From: Moheibacter lacus
GTDB taxonomy: Bacteria > Bacteroidota > Bacteroidia > Flavobacteriales > Weeksellaceae
Direction: 5' to 3'
Assembly (NCBI RefSeq): GCF_014042165.1
Contig: NZ_JACDZE010000001.1
Span: 372,001 to 436,000, forward strand
Length of the DNA stretch: 64,000 bases
The notes beneath the pieces are model-generated. The model was not told the DNA's origin. It did no database searches and saw only the letters and a program-made list of their open reading frames with translations. Shown here piece after piece: positions 54,221 to 62,758 of this stretch (position 1 is its first letter; each line of letters begins with the position of its first letter). The position numbers and the translations under genes are program-made.

Positions 54221-54952
54221 ATGAACTATACTAACCACGAAAGAAATCACGCAATTTTACCTGGCAGAGAACAAGAATTATTTGAATTTCTCAATGCTTC
54301 TATAGTTTGCAATGGGAAAGCAGAACAACATAAACTAAAATATGCCAACAATTCCAATAGTGAAGATGCCCTTACATGGAGTTGCTTTGACAGGTTAAGA
54401 AACTTACCCAAAGAAAAAATTGAAGTTGCGCTCGAAGAAATTTTTGAAGATGCTTTTGGAGATTTCAAAGAAATAAATCAGCCAGTACCTGTTCCATTTT
54501 CTTTTGCAGATGAACAGAGTATTGAGATCTCTATTGGGAAAAATTTCACCGCTAAATCGGTAAAAGAAAGTACAGAAGTAGACATTTGCATCGAAACTAA
54601 TGACAAACTTGTATTCTTCGAAGCAAAATTATACAGTAAAATTTCAGAAGCCAATGAAAAACACAAACATGACCAAATAGCCCGAAAATTGCACATAGGT
54701 ATCGATGTAGCAAATGCTTCTAATCGTGAATTTTATTTCATATTTTTGGATATTGCACCTTGTAAAGAAATCCTGAAATATGGAGAGAAAAAACAAATGA
54801 ATGCCAGAAGATTCTTGTACTACCGAAATCATCCCGAAAACCTAGTAAAACAACTGAAAGGCGTACCTTTTTCCCAAATTGAAGAAATTTCAAAAAACAT
54901 GGGTTGGCTTACTTGGGCAAGTTTATATAAAACACTATTGCGCGTAATTTAA
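54221..54952 (+). CDS. Predicted PD-(D/E)XK nuclease-fold protein
   Basis: A 243-aa cytosolic protein with a clear core: STEVDICIETNDKLVFFEAKLYS, giving Asp121, Glu134, Lys136, and a downstream helix KHDQIARKLHIG with Gln152, as in many nucleases of this superfamily. The C-terminus LGWLTWASLYK-like end (MGWLTWASLYKTLL) is shared by some hypothetical restriction-like proteins (from memory). It differs in sequence from the nuclease-fold protein at 52579. The gene ends 5 nt from the convergent GreA-like gene. Confidence 0.7.
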   Translation: MNYTNHERNHAILPGREQELFEFLNASIVCNGKAEQHKLKYANNSNSEDALTWSCFDRLRNLPKEKIEVALEEIFEDAFGDFKEINQPVPVPFSFADEQSIEISIGKNFTAKSVKESTEVDICIETNDKLVFFEAKLYSKISEANEKHKHDQIARKLHIGIDVANASNREFYFIFLDIAPCKEILKYGEKKQMNARRFLYYRNHPENLVKQLKGVPFSQIEEISKNMGWLTWASLYKTLLRVI

Positions 54953-54956
54953 GATA

Positions 54957-55349
54957 TCACTCCACCAAATGCTCGTTGGAAACATTTAAGATTTTGATCA
55001 TCGTGCTTCCGCCAGGCATTTCCCAGTTGACTTCATCATTTTCTGAGAATCCGATTAATGCCACACCCAACGGTGCCAAAAGCGACACTTTACCTGCAGG
55101 TAAATTTGCTTCTTCCGGAAGGACCAATTGGATTTTCATTTTTCTTTTGGATTTTGCTTCTTCAATTTCAATTTCAGATCCGATGCGTATGATTTTGGGG
55201 TTTAATTCTTCATTTTTGATCACGATAGCACGGTCGAGTTCATCTGACAATTGTTTTGCTTCTTTCAGCACTTTTTGGTCTTGATTTCTCTTAATCAGAT
55301 TTCGTAAAATTTGATAATCTGCCAATTCAATAATAGGCTTTAATTTCAT
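54957..55349 (-). CDS. GreA/GreB-family transcription factor (Rnk-like)
   Basis: A 130-aa protein. The C-terminal GreA/GreB FKBP-like domain has VRIGSEIEIEE-type core (IIRIGSEIEIEEAKS), then LVLPEEANLPAGKVSLLAPLGVALIG and EVNWEMPGG. The N-terminal coiled coil is short, as in Rnk (nucleoside diphosphate kinase regulator). It probably binds RNA polymerase. It follows a structured leader. Confidence 0.85.
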   Translation of the reverse strand: MKLKPIIELADYQILRNLIKRNQDQKVLKEAKQLSDELDRAIVIKNEELNPKIIRIGSEIEIEEAKSKRKMKIQLVLPEEANLPAGKVSLLAPLGVALIGFSENDEVNWEMPGGSTMIKILNVSNEHLVE

Positions 55350-55386
55350 GATGATAAATTTTTAATCAATAATAAATAGGTAAAAC

Positions 55387-55485
55387 CTCATTTAAAATAA
55401 ATGAGTAGAAATAAGAAATCTCCCGCTAAATTTAACGAGAGTGCTTAAGAAAGAAAGGCTTTATTATGCGCAAACAAAAGCGCAT
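55387..55485 (-). other. Structured leader with three hairpins upstream of the GreA-like gene
   Basis: Three inverted repeats in a row in the 216-nt gap: CTCATTTA/TAAATGAG (55389-55406), CTCCCGCTAAA/TTTAACGAGAG (about 55421-55442), and ATGCGC/GCGCAT (about 55467-55485). No ORF of note. Could be a 5' regulatory leader, a terminator for the gene at 55566, or an sRNA. Confidence 0.4.
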
Positions 55486-55565
55486 CTACAAGTTTTATAG
55501 ATTTAACAATATTCAGTATGTAGGCCTTAAACGGCATAATGAATTGCTTTAAAAATATAATAAGA

Positions 55566-55910
55566 TTATTGTTTGATCAGCGTAGCAACTTCAGAGGAGT
55601 TGTCAGAAAAGATTACTCGAACTAAATATTTGCCTTTTTTTAAGTTGCGTACATTTAGGTCGATCACTTTTGCATTGGTATTATACTGCTGTGAAAAAAC
55701 TTCACTTCCTATGATGCTGTAAATAGAAATTGCTTTAATCTCTGCTTGACTTCCTTCAATTGCCAATTTTATATCAGTAATAGCCGGATTGGGTGAAATT
55801 TTTAAATTTTTGTCGCTTAAATTAGATGAAATAGCAATTCCATCCTTTGATTGTGCGTACACACTCAAGGTGGAAAAACATAAGAACATTAAAAGTAGAA
55901 TTCTTTTCAT
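55566..55910 (-). CDS. Minimal secreted protein made of a T9SS sorting domain
   Basis: A 114-aa protein with a signal peptide (KRILLLMFLCFSTLSVYAQ) and, after about 12 residues, a complete type A T9SS sorting domain (LKISPNPAITDIKLAIEG ... EVATLIKQ). No catalytic or binding domain remains between them. The start at 55910 is used; an in-frame codon at 55952 would place a charged stretch before the signal peptide. It may be a decoy, a remnant, or a structural surface peptide. Confidence 0.8.
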   Translation of the reverse strand: MKRILLLMFLCFSTLSVYAQSKDGIAISSNLSDKNLKISPNPAITDIKLAIEGSQAEIKAISIYSIIGSEVFSQQYNTNAKVIDLNVRNLKKGKYLVRVIFSDNSSEVATLIKQ

Positions 55911-55977
55911 CTCGATTGATACAAATTTAGGATTTATTTTTTCAATTACCAATATCTATACCAATAAATTTTCTCAT

Positions 55978-56011
55978 AAAAAAAAATGCAGCTCTATATG
56001 AACTGCATTTC
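55978..56011 (-). terminator. Terminator after tsf
   Basis: On the minus strand AAATGCAG ... CTGCATTT followed by a long T-run. Confidence 0.85.
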
Positions 56012-56037
56012 TAAATATTATATTTAAAAGAATATAC

Positions 56038-56859
56038 TTACAAACTATAACGGATATAACCGGTAACAGTCAAATCAGCGTTTACAGATTTCACATGTTC
56101 TGATACAGAAACTTTTGCATCTTTGATAAATGGTTGGTGAACCAAAGTATTGTCTTTAAAGAATTTCTGTAATTTTCCTTTAGCGATGTTCTCAATCATA
56201 TTTTCAGGTTTCCCTTCTTGACGCAATTGGTCTTTTGCAATTTCCAATTCCTGATCGATTACAGACTGAGAAACTTGACTTTCATCTAAAGCTACTGGGT
56301 TCATCGCCGCAACTTGCATAGCGATTTCTCTTGATACTTCTTCGGCTCCATCAACAGAAGCAGAAAGTGCTACAACTGCTCCGATTTTATTTCCAGCATG
56401 GATATAAGCGTTAACAAAAGGACCAGCCAATACTTGGAAAGTACCGATTTCGATTTTCTCTCCGATTACTCCGGTTTGCTCTGTCAATTTTTCTGCTACG
56501 GTGATTCCATCCAATTGAGCATTCAATAATTCTTCTTTATTTTCAAAAGTAAGCGCCATATCAGCCAATCTTTGTGCCAATGCAACAAAGTCTTCGTTTT
56601 TAGCAACGAAATCAGTTTCACAATTCAAAGAAACGATTACTCCTTTTGTGTTGTCACCATTTACTTTTGCAATCACAGCTCCTTCTGTACTTTCTCTATC
56701 AGCACGATTTGCAGCTACTTTTTGTCCTTTTTTACGAAGGATTTCGATTGCTTTATCAAAATCTCCACCTGCTTCTTCCAAAGCCTTTTTTGAGTCCATC
56801 ATACCCGCTCCGGTAGCATTACGAAGTTTACTTACTTCTGCGGCAGTTGCTTTATACAT
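56038..56859 (-). CDS. tsf: Elongation factor Ts
   Basis: A 273-aa EF-Ts, the nucleotide-exchange factor of EF-Tu. The N-terminal UBA-like part has VSKLRNATGAGMMDSKKALE, followed by the exchange-core TDFVAKNEDF near residue 80. The C-terminal coiled region has EGKPENMIENIAKGKLQKF. It follows rpsB, with a terminator in between. Confidence 0.97.
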   Translation of the reverse strand: MYKATAAEVSKLRNATGAGMMDSKKALEEAGGDFDKAIEILRKKGQKVAANRADRESTEGAVIAKVNGDNTKGVIVSLNCETDFVAKNEDFVALAQRLADMALTFENKEELLNAQLDGITVAEKLTEQTGVIGEKIEIGTFQVLAGPFVNAYIHAGNKIGAVVALSASVDGAEEVSREIAMQVAAMNPVALDESQVSQSVIDQELEIAKDQLRQEGKPENMIENIAKGKLQKFFKDNTLVHQPFIKDAKVSVSEHVKSVNADLTVTGYIRYSL

Positions 56860-56895
56860 TGTTAATTTATTTAATGGTTAATATTGAATTCTAAA

Positions 56896-56931
56896 ATAAA
56901 AAGTAGTTCTTCCATAAGCGAAAGAACTACA
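56896..56931 (-). terminator. Terminator between rpsB and tsf
   Basis: On the minus strand GTAGTTCTT ... AAGAACTAC then TTTTTATTTT, between two genes usually co-transcribed; probably attenuates tsf relative to rpsB. Confidence 0.75.
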
Positions 56932-56972
56932 TTAATTTATGATTAATTTTGATGATCAAACATCATGTATGA

Positions 56973-57749
56973 TTATTCAGCGTCGTTCGTTTCTTGCGCT
57001 TCAACTTGAACCTGAGCTTCTTCTGCCCCTTTTGGTTCATCTTTGGATTTGTCTTTTTCCGCTTTTCTTGCAGACAACCCTTCTTTGATAGCATCTGTAA
57101 CATTTTGTAAGATGATATCAACTGATTTTGAAGCATCATCATTTGCAGGAATAGCAAAATCAACTTCTCTTGGATCTGTATTGGTATCTACCATAGCAAA
57201 GATTGGAATCCCCAATTTTTGTGCTTCAGCAACTGCAATATGCTCTCTTACAGTGTCTACGATAAAGATTGCAGAAGGAATACGTGTCATATCTGATATA
57301 GATCCTAAATCTTTTTCCAATTTAGCTCTTTGACGATCTACTTGTAAACGCTCTTTTTTAGACAAAGTTTCAAATGTTCCATCTTTTTTCATTCTGTCGA
57401 TGGAGTTCATTTTTTTAACCGCTTTACGGATGGTAACAAAATTAGTCAACATACCTCCCATCCATCGTTCAGTGATGTAAGGCATATTTACTTCTTCTGC
57501 ATGTTTTGCTACAACTTCTTTTGCTTGTTTCTTCGTTGCTACAAAAAGAATTTTTCTTCCTGAAGAAGCGATTTTCCCAAGTGCATTGGAAGCTTCTTCC
57601 AATTTTACAGCTGTTTTATGAAGATCGATGATGTGGATTCCGTTTTTCTCCATGAAGATATAAGGAGACATATTAGGATTCCATTTTCTTGTTAAATGAC
57701 CGAAGTGTACTCCGGCTTCTAACAATTCTTTTACATTTGCTTTTGCCAT
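56973..57749 (-). CDS. rpsB: 30S ribosomal protein S2
   Basis: A 258-aa protein: LLEAGVHFGHLTRKWNPNM at the N-terminus, GIHIIDLHKTAVKLEEA, ERWMGGMLTNFVTIRKAVKK, and PIFAMVDTNTDP near residue 187. The last ~40 residues are a charged extension (Lys/Glu rich), as in other Bacteroidota S2 proteins. Confidence 0.97.
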   Translation of the reverse strand: MAKANVKELLEAGVHFGHLTRKWNPNMSPYIFMEKNGIHIIDLHKTAVKLEEASNALGKIASSGRKILFVATKKQAKEVVAKHAEEVNMPYITERWMGGMLTNFVTIRKAVKKMNSIDRMKKDGTFETLSKKERLQVDRQRAKLEKDLGSISDMTRIPSAIFIVDTVREHIAVAEAQKLGIPIFAMVDTNTDPREVDFAIPANDDASKSVDIILQNVTDAIKEGLSARKAEKDKSKDEPKGAEEAQVQVEAQETNDAE

Positions 57750-57868
57750 TTTCTTTGTTTTTAGTTTACGTTCCGCTTATTCAGCAAGCAATGTTTGAGT
57801 GGTTGAAATGATCTCGCCAAAAACATTTAGATGCTAAACCAACCGGAAAATGGTTTGTTTAATATTTA

Positions 57869-57903
57869 GTTTAAAGTTCAATGTTTAAGGTTTGAAGTTT
57901 TTA
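57869..57903. repeat. Degenerate heptamer tandem repeat
   Basis: GTTTAAA, GTTCAAT, GTTTAAG, GTTTGAA, GTTTTTA in exact 7-nt phase, in the rpsB-rpsI gap. Confidence 0.7.
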
Positions 57904-57956
57904 TGACAATTGGTCTGATTCAAAACTTCGTGCGTTAAACAACAAACAAATTCTTC

Positions 57957-58343
57957 TTAACGTTTTGAGAATTGGAAACGCTTACGAGCTTTCTTCTGAC
58001 CAAATTTCTTACGCTCTACCATACGAGGATCACGAGTCAATAATCCTTCTGGTTTCAATTGAAGTCTGAAATCTGCATCTACTTCGCAAAGTGCTCTGGA
58101 AATCCCCAAACGGATAGCTTCCGCTTGACCGGTAATTCCTCCTCCAAAAACTTTCACATCTACATTGTATTTTCCTTTGTTTCCGGTAATAGCCAAAGGC
58201 TGCTCTACCTTATATTGTAAAACACCTGTAGTGAAATAGTCTTTCAATTCGCGACCATTGATGTAAATTTCGCCGTTACCTTCTTGTAGATAAACTCGAG
58301 CTACTGAAGTTTTTCTTCGGCCTATTTTGTGAACGATTGCCAT
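57957..58343 (-). CDS. rpsI: 30S ribosomal protein S9
   Basis: A 128-aa protein: HKIGRRKTSVARVYLQEGNG at the N-terminus, DVKVFGGGITGQAEAIRLGI, and the basic C-terminal tail KKARKRFQFSKR that contacts P-site tRNA. It follows rplM after 2 nt. Confidence 0.97.
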   Translation of the reverse strand: MAIVHKIGRRKTSVARVYLQEGNGEIYINGRELKDYFTTGVLQYKVEQPLAITGNKGKYNVDVKVFGGGITGQAEAIRLGISRALCEVDADFRLQLKPEGLLTRDPRMVERKKFGQKKARKRFQFSKR

Positions 58344-58345
58344 AA

Positions 58346-58801
58346 TTATAAATATGCTTTAATGTCTATTGATTTTGGTTTTTGACCTTGATGTGGATGC
58401 TCTTCACCTGTGTAAACATAAACGTTTGACAAGATTTGAGCTCCTAACTTGTTTTTTGGAAGCATCCCTTTTACTGATTTTTCAATCAAACGGATCGGAT
58501 CTTTATCAAACAATTGCTGAGCAGTCAAACTTCTCTGCCCACCTGGATAGCCTGTGTGACGAATGTATAATTTTTCGTCCCATTTTTTTCCGGTTAACTG
58601 AATTTTATCGGCATTTAACACCACCACATAATCTCCACAATCAGCATGAGGTGTAAAACTTGTTTTGTGTTTTCCTCTTGCCAATTTAGCAACTCCTGAT
58701 GCCAATCTACCTAAACTTAGGCCGGCAGCATCTACTTGAATCCACTCCTTTTGTGCGGTTTCTTTATTTGCCGATATTGTTTTATAACTCAACGTATCCA
58801 C
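58346..58801 (-). CDS. rplM: 50S ribosomal protein L13
   Basis: A 151-aa protein: DTLSYKTISANKETAQKEW (Bacteroidota-type start), LGRLASGVAKLARGKHK, HADCGDYVVVLNADKI, and RHTGYPGGQRS, ending in KSIDIKAYL. The GTG at 58801 is the start. Upstream in-frame sequence to 58939 lies in the leader and would include the promoter at 58850-58857. Confidence 0.95.
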   Translation of the reverse strand: MDTLSYKTISANKETAQKEWIQVDAAGLSLGRLASGVAKLARGKHKTSFTPHADCGDYVVVLNADKIQLTGKKWDEKLYIRHTGYPGGQRSLTAQQLFDKDPIRLIEKSVKGMLPKNKLGAQILSNVYVYTGEEHPHQGQKPKSIDIKAYL

Positions 58802-58849
58802 TGTATTGATTTTTAATAATTTATATATTGTGAATGAAAATTCGGGTTG

Positions 58850-58857
58850 CAAATGTA
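58850..58857 (-). promoter_or_regulatory. -7 element of rplM-rpsI promoter
   Basis: On the minus strand TACATTTG, about 49 nt before the GTG start. Confidence 0.5.
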
Positions 58858-58916
58858 GGAATTCATTTTGTTTTTCCCAAATGCTTTTCAGATTTATTTT
58901 AATTAATTGAAAATAA

Positions 58917-58945
58917 AAGTGCCCCGACACTCGGAGCACTTTAAA
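58917..58945 (-). terminator. Terminator after concanavalin-like gene
   Basis: AAAGTGCCCCGA ... TCGGAGCACTTT (one mismatch) with A/T tails on both sides. Confidence 0.85.
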
Positions 58946-58964
58946 ATTTTATGTCGTGAATTAA

Positions 58965-59870
58965 TTATTTAACCACAACTTTTTTCGTCAACGTTTCATT
59001 TCCAGCTTGGATTTTTACGATGTAAACTCCAGATGGCAATGCACCCATGTTAACTTGAGTAGATTGAGCATTTGGATTAGCTTTCAAAACTTGCTGACCC
59101 GCAGTATTAAATACCGCAACATTTGAAATGTTTCCTTTTGCAGAAATGTTTACGTTATCTTTCACAACGGTTGGGTAAACTGCAATTGAAGAACCTGTCA
59201 TATCACTAACACCCATTTGGTCAGTAAATACGATATCGTCTACATAGTAAGAGTTGTTTGCGTGGATACTGAAGAAGTCAACACCACCGATTTGAGGCGC
59301 ATTTGGAGACTCATCCAAACCAGCCAATCCATTGTAAACTTCAGTTCCATCTAAAGTTACAACTACTGTGTTTGCATCAATGTCATAAACAAATTTCAAT
59401 GTAAACCACTCATCATATGGAAAATCAAATGGATAGAAGAAGTCATCGCCTCCATATAAGATTCCTTGATCTGGATAATCTTCATAATTAACTTGATCAT
59501 TAAAGTGGAAACTCAATCCCCAAACTCCTCCAGTAGTAGCTGGATCTTGATCCTCTTGGAAGTTAAAATAACCAGTTAATCCAAATTCAATGAACAATTT
59601 CATTTCATATTCCCAAACTCCAGAATTTTTATTGCCAAGCATTAAAATCGCATCTTGCACACCATCATTCCCAATGTATCCTGATTGTGAACCAGAAGAG
59701 GCTTGATCGTTTGCAATGATAATGTTCTCTGCACCAGAAGCTCCAGACCAAGTCGTCCAATGACCACCGAAATATGGACCCAATGGATACGAATCAAAGT
59801 TTTCTGTTAACTGCGCATTTGCCGAAAATCCAATGACTAATGACAATGCTAAAAAATAGATTTTTTTCAT
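58965..59870 (-). CDS. Secreted concanavalin-A-like protein with T9SS sorting domain
   Basis: A 301-aa protein with signal peptide (KKIYFLALSLVIGFSANAQ). A lectin/glucanase-like beta-sandwich follows: TENFDSYPLGPYFGGHWTTW, GYIGNDGVQDAILMLGN, DIDANTVVVTLDGTEVYNGL, and YYVDDIVFTD. A type A T9SS domain ends it (VYPTVVKDNVNISA ... TLTKKVVVK). Probably surface-attached and carbohydrate-binding. The start at 59870 precedes the signal peptide directly. Confidence 0.85.
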   Translation of the reverse strand: MKKIYFLALSLVIGFSANAQLTENFDSYPLGPYFGGHWTTWSGASGAENIIIANDQASSGSQSGYIGNDGVQDAILMLGNKNSGVWEYEMKLFIEFGLTGYFNFQEDQDPATTGGVWGLSFHFNDQVNYEDYPDQGILYGGDDFFYPFDFPYDEWFTLKFVYDIDANTVVVTLDGTEVYNGLAGLDESPNAPQIGGVDFFSIHANNSYYVDDIVFTDQMGVSDMTGSSIAVYPTVVKDNVNISAKGNISNVAVFNTAGQQVLKANPNAQSTQVNMGALPSGVYIVKIQAGNETLTKKVVVK

Positions 59871-60006
59871 AATTTTCCTTATTAATTTATAGTTATAGAC
59901 TGTAAAATTATTTAAAACTTTCTTAAAATCAAAATTCATTTCAGTTAAAATTTAATGTTTGTAGGCTGAAAAAACACCTACCCCAGTTTATTTCAATCTT
60001 ATTTAG

Positions 60007-60014
60007 TATTTTTG
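60007..60014 (+). promoter_or_regulatory. -7 element of 2-oxoacid dehydrogenase E1 promoter
   Basis: TATTTTTG, 28 nt before the ATG at 60043. Confidence 0.45.
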
Positions 60015-60042
60015 CCTTCTTATAATTTTATAGATTATATCC

Positions 60043-62463
60043 ATGCAAACACAAACAGAAAATAAACTTTCCTTTCAAGAATTTAAAAATCAAATATTGG
60101 ATGATTATAGAACCGCAATTCTTTCTCGCGAAACCAGTTTACTGGGAAGAAGAGAGGTTTTAACGGGAAAAGCCAAATTTGGAATTTTTGGAGATGGAAA
60201 GGAATTACCGCAGATTGCGATGGCTCGCGTTTTTAAAAATGGAGATTTCCGCTCTGGATATTACCGTGACCAAACTTTTATGTTTGCAATTGGTCAATTG
60301 AGCATAGAAGCTTTTTTTGCGCAATTGTATTCCAATACCAATTTAGAAAAAGAGCCTTCATCAGGGGGGAGACAGATGACTTCCCACTTCGGTACGCGTT
60401 CTCTAAATGAAGATGGAAGCTGGAAGAAATTGACCGAACAAAAAAATTCAAGTTCCGATATCTCACCTACTTCCGGTCAAATGCCTCGTTTACTTGGTCT
60501 TGCGCAAGCTTCGAAATTTTATCGAAACCATCCCGACGCCGATGCTGAAAATAATTTTTCTATATCCGGGAACGAAATTGCATTTGGAACCATAGGTGAC
60601 GCAAGTACCTCCGAGGGACCATTCTGGGAAACCATTAATGCAGGTGGCGTACTTCAAGTTCCCATGATCGTTTCCATTTGGGATGATGGCTACGGAATTT
60701 CAGTTCCCGCCAAATACCAACGTACCAAAGCCAATTTAAGCGAATTGCTCTCCGGATTTGAACGAAATGAAAACCAACGTGGCTATGAAATCATCACCGT
60801 AAAAGCTTGGGATTATCCGGCGCTAATCGACGCCTACCAACGCGCAGAAAAACTAGCTCGTGAAGAACATATTCCATGCGTAGTTCATGTAAGAGAGTGT
60901 ACGCAACCACAAGGTCACTCTACATCCGGATCGCATGAACGCTACAAATCAGAAGAACGTTTGAACTGGGAAAAAGATTTTGACGGCATCACAAAATTCA
61001 AAGAATGGATCCTCAATTTTGATGCAGGAGATGAGAAAATTGCCTCAATAGAAGAATTAGAAAATATAGAAGCCGAAGCCAAAAAAGAAGTGAAAACGGC
61101 TCAAAAACAAGCTTGGGACGATTATTTGAATCCAATTGTTGATCTAAAGAATAAGGCGGTTGAATTGCTAGAAAATTTAGCCAACAAAAGTTCAAATAAA
61201 ACCTTTATCGAAACCGAAATCAATTCGCTGAAAGCCAAACAAACACCTTTCAAAAAGGACATTTACAGTGCAATTCGAAAAGTTTTCCGATTGACTAGAA
61301 GTGAAAACATTTCAGCAAAAGAAGAATTGAAAAATTGGTATGACGAACGAATGAAAATCGAAGAGGATATTTATTCGTCGCATTTGCATAGCCAGTCCCA
61401 ATGGAGCGCAACAAGCGTCCCACAGATTCAACCAGAATTCTCCACTGACCAAATGGAGGACGGTCGTGTCGTATTGCGAGATAATTTTGATAAAATATTT
61501 GAAAAATATTCCAACGTATTGGTTTTTGGTGAAGATGCCGGAAACATCGGTGATGTCAACCAAGGACTCGAAGGTCTTCAAGAAAAATATGGTGAAAGCA
61601 AAGTAGCCGACACCGGAATTCGTGAAGCTACGATTATGGGACAAGGAATCGGGATGGCGATGCGTGGACTTCGTCCGATTGCGGAAATCCAATATTTAGA
61701 TTACGTATTGTATGCATTGCAATTGATGTCTGACGATTTGGCAACGGTTCAGTACCGAACCAAAGGAGGTCAAAAAGCACCGGTAATCATCCGTACACGT
61801 GGACACCGACTAGAAGGAATTTGGCATGCAGGTTCACCGATGGGCGGAATCTTGAATTTGGTACGTGGAATTTATGTTTTGGTGCCAAGAGATTTGACCA
61901 AAGCTGCAGGTTTTTACAATACGTTGTTGCAGTGTGACGAACCGGCTATCGTTGTGGAAAGTCTGAACGGATACCGCTTAAAAGAAAAAATGCCTTCCAA
62001 TTTAGGTGAATTTACTACACCAATCGGTGAAGTCGAGATCACCAAAGAAGGTTCTGACGTTACGCTTGTAACTTATGGTTCAACTTGGAGAGTCGTGACG
62101 GAAGCCGCAAAAGAATTGGCGCAATTGGGCATCGATGCAGAAGTGATCGATATTCAGTCCTTGTTGCCATTTGATTTGAAACATGACATCGTAAAAAGTT
62201 TAGAGAAAACCAATCGTTTGGTAGTCATCGATGAAGATGTTCCGGGAAGTGCTTCTGCTTTTATGTTGCAACAAATTTTAGAAGTACAAAACGGTTATTT
62301 CCATTTGGATAGCAAACCGACTACCATTACGGCTAAACCACACAGACCGGCTTATGCGACCGATGGTGATTATTTCTCCAAACCTTCTGTAGATGACATC
62401 GTGGAAAAAGTCTATGAATTGTTTCATGAAGCAAAACCCCAAGATTTCCCTGAATTATTTTAA
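60043..62463 (+). CDS. Fused alpha/beta E1 of a branched-chain 2-oxoacid dehydrogenase
   Basis: An 806-aa fusion. Residues 1-~450 are E1 alpha, with the ThDP pocket GDASTSEGPFWETINAGG near residue 184 and SIWDDGYGIS near 212. Residues ~455-806 are E1 beta (VVLRDNFDKIFEKYSNVLVFGEDAG, ATIMGQGIGMAMRGLRPIAEIQYLDY, GHRLEGIWHAGSPMGG). It decarboxylates branched 2-oxoacids with ThDP, feeding branched fatty acids. Alpha/beta fusion of this kind is common in Flavobacteriia. E2/E3 genes are not in the window. Confidence 0.9.
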   Translation: MQTQTENKLSFQEFKNQILDDYRTAILSRETSLLGRREVLTGKAKFGIFGDGKELPQIAMARVFKNGDFRSGYYRDQTFMFAIGQLSIEAFFAQLYSNTNLEKEPSSGGRQMTSHFGTRSLNEDGSWKKLTEQKNSSSDISPTSGQMPRLLGLAQASKFYRNHPDADAENNFSISGNEIAFGTIGDASTSEGPFWETINAGGVLQVPMIVSIWDDGYGISVPAKYQRTKANLSELLSGFERNENQRGYEIITVKAWDYPALIDAYQRAEKLAREEHIPCVVHVRECTQPQGHSTSGSHERYKSEERLNWEKDFDGITKFKEWILNFDAGDEKIASIEELENIEAEAKKEVKTAQKQAWDDYLNPIVDLKNKAVELLENLANKSSNKTFIETEINSLKAKQTPFKKDIYSAIRKVFRLTRSENISAKEELKNWYDERMKIEEDIYSSHLHSQSQWSATSVPQIQPEFSTDQMEDGRVVLRDNFDKIFEKYSNVLVFGEDAGNIGDVNQGLEGLQEKYGESKVADTGIREATIMGQGIGMAMRGLRPIAEIQYLDYVLYALQLMSDDLATVQYRTKGGQKAPVIIRTRGHRLEGIWHAGSPMGGILNLVRGIYVLVPRDLTKAAGFYNTLLQCDEPAIVVESLNGYRLKEKMPSNLGEFTTPIGEVEITKEGSDVTLVTYGSTWRVVTEAAKELAQLGIDAEVIDIQSLLPFDLKHDIVKSLEKTNRLVVIDEDVPGSASAFMLQQILEVQNGYFHLDSKPTTITAKPHRPAYATDGDYFSKPSVDDIVEKVYELFHEAKPQDFPELF

Positions 62464-62489
62464 GAATTAAGTTCAAAAATAAATATTTC

Positions 62490-62520
62490 AAATCCGTCAG
62501 AAATGGCGGATTTTTTTTTC
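62490..62520 (+). terminator. Terminator after E1 fusion gene
   Basis: AAATCCG ... CGGATTT with a long T-run. Confidence 0.85.
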
Positions 62521-62539
62521 CCATTTTATTAGGATACTC

Positions 62540-62745
62540 AATTTGCGTGAGGGATGGAGGTATTGTTTGACTACGTCGAACCACTTCGTTAGGTTTGAGC
62601 TCTTTCTTTTTGTTGACTGAGGTTCTCATTGTTGACTGAGGTTCTCGAAGTCAAACAAAAAGAAAAGCGAGTGCCTAGAGCCCGACCCCGTTGCGGAACG
62701 GAATTCTAAATTGGTTCAAATCTGAATCGCAACGGGGTCACGCCT
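62540..62745. repeat. Structured intergenic repeat element
   Basis: The gene-free gap holds several nested structures. TTGTTTGACTACGTCGAACC (62563-62582) pairs with GGTTCTCGAAGTCAAACAA (62640-62658). A 19-nt direct repeat (TGTTGACTGAGGTTCTCAT) stands at 62611-62648. A 12+12 bp arm pair GACCCCGTTGCG/CGCAACGGGGTC lies at 62684-62695 and 62728-62739. It starts near GCGTGAGGGATGG, as dispersed Flavobacteriia intergenic repeats do (from memory). No ORF. Confidence 0.7.
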
Positions 62746-62758
62746 AAATTTATATGAT

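Noticed and set aside
58802-58939. Upstream in-frame extension of L13
   Set aside because: It contains the promoter and a terminator region; the GTG at 58801 gives the normal 151-aa L13.
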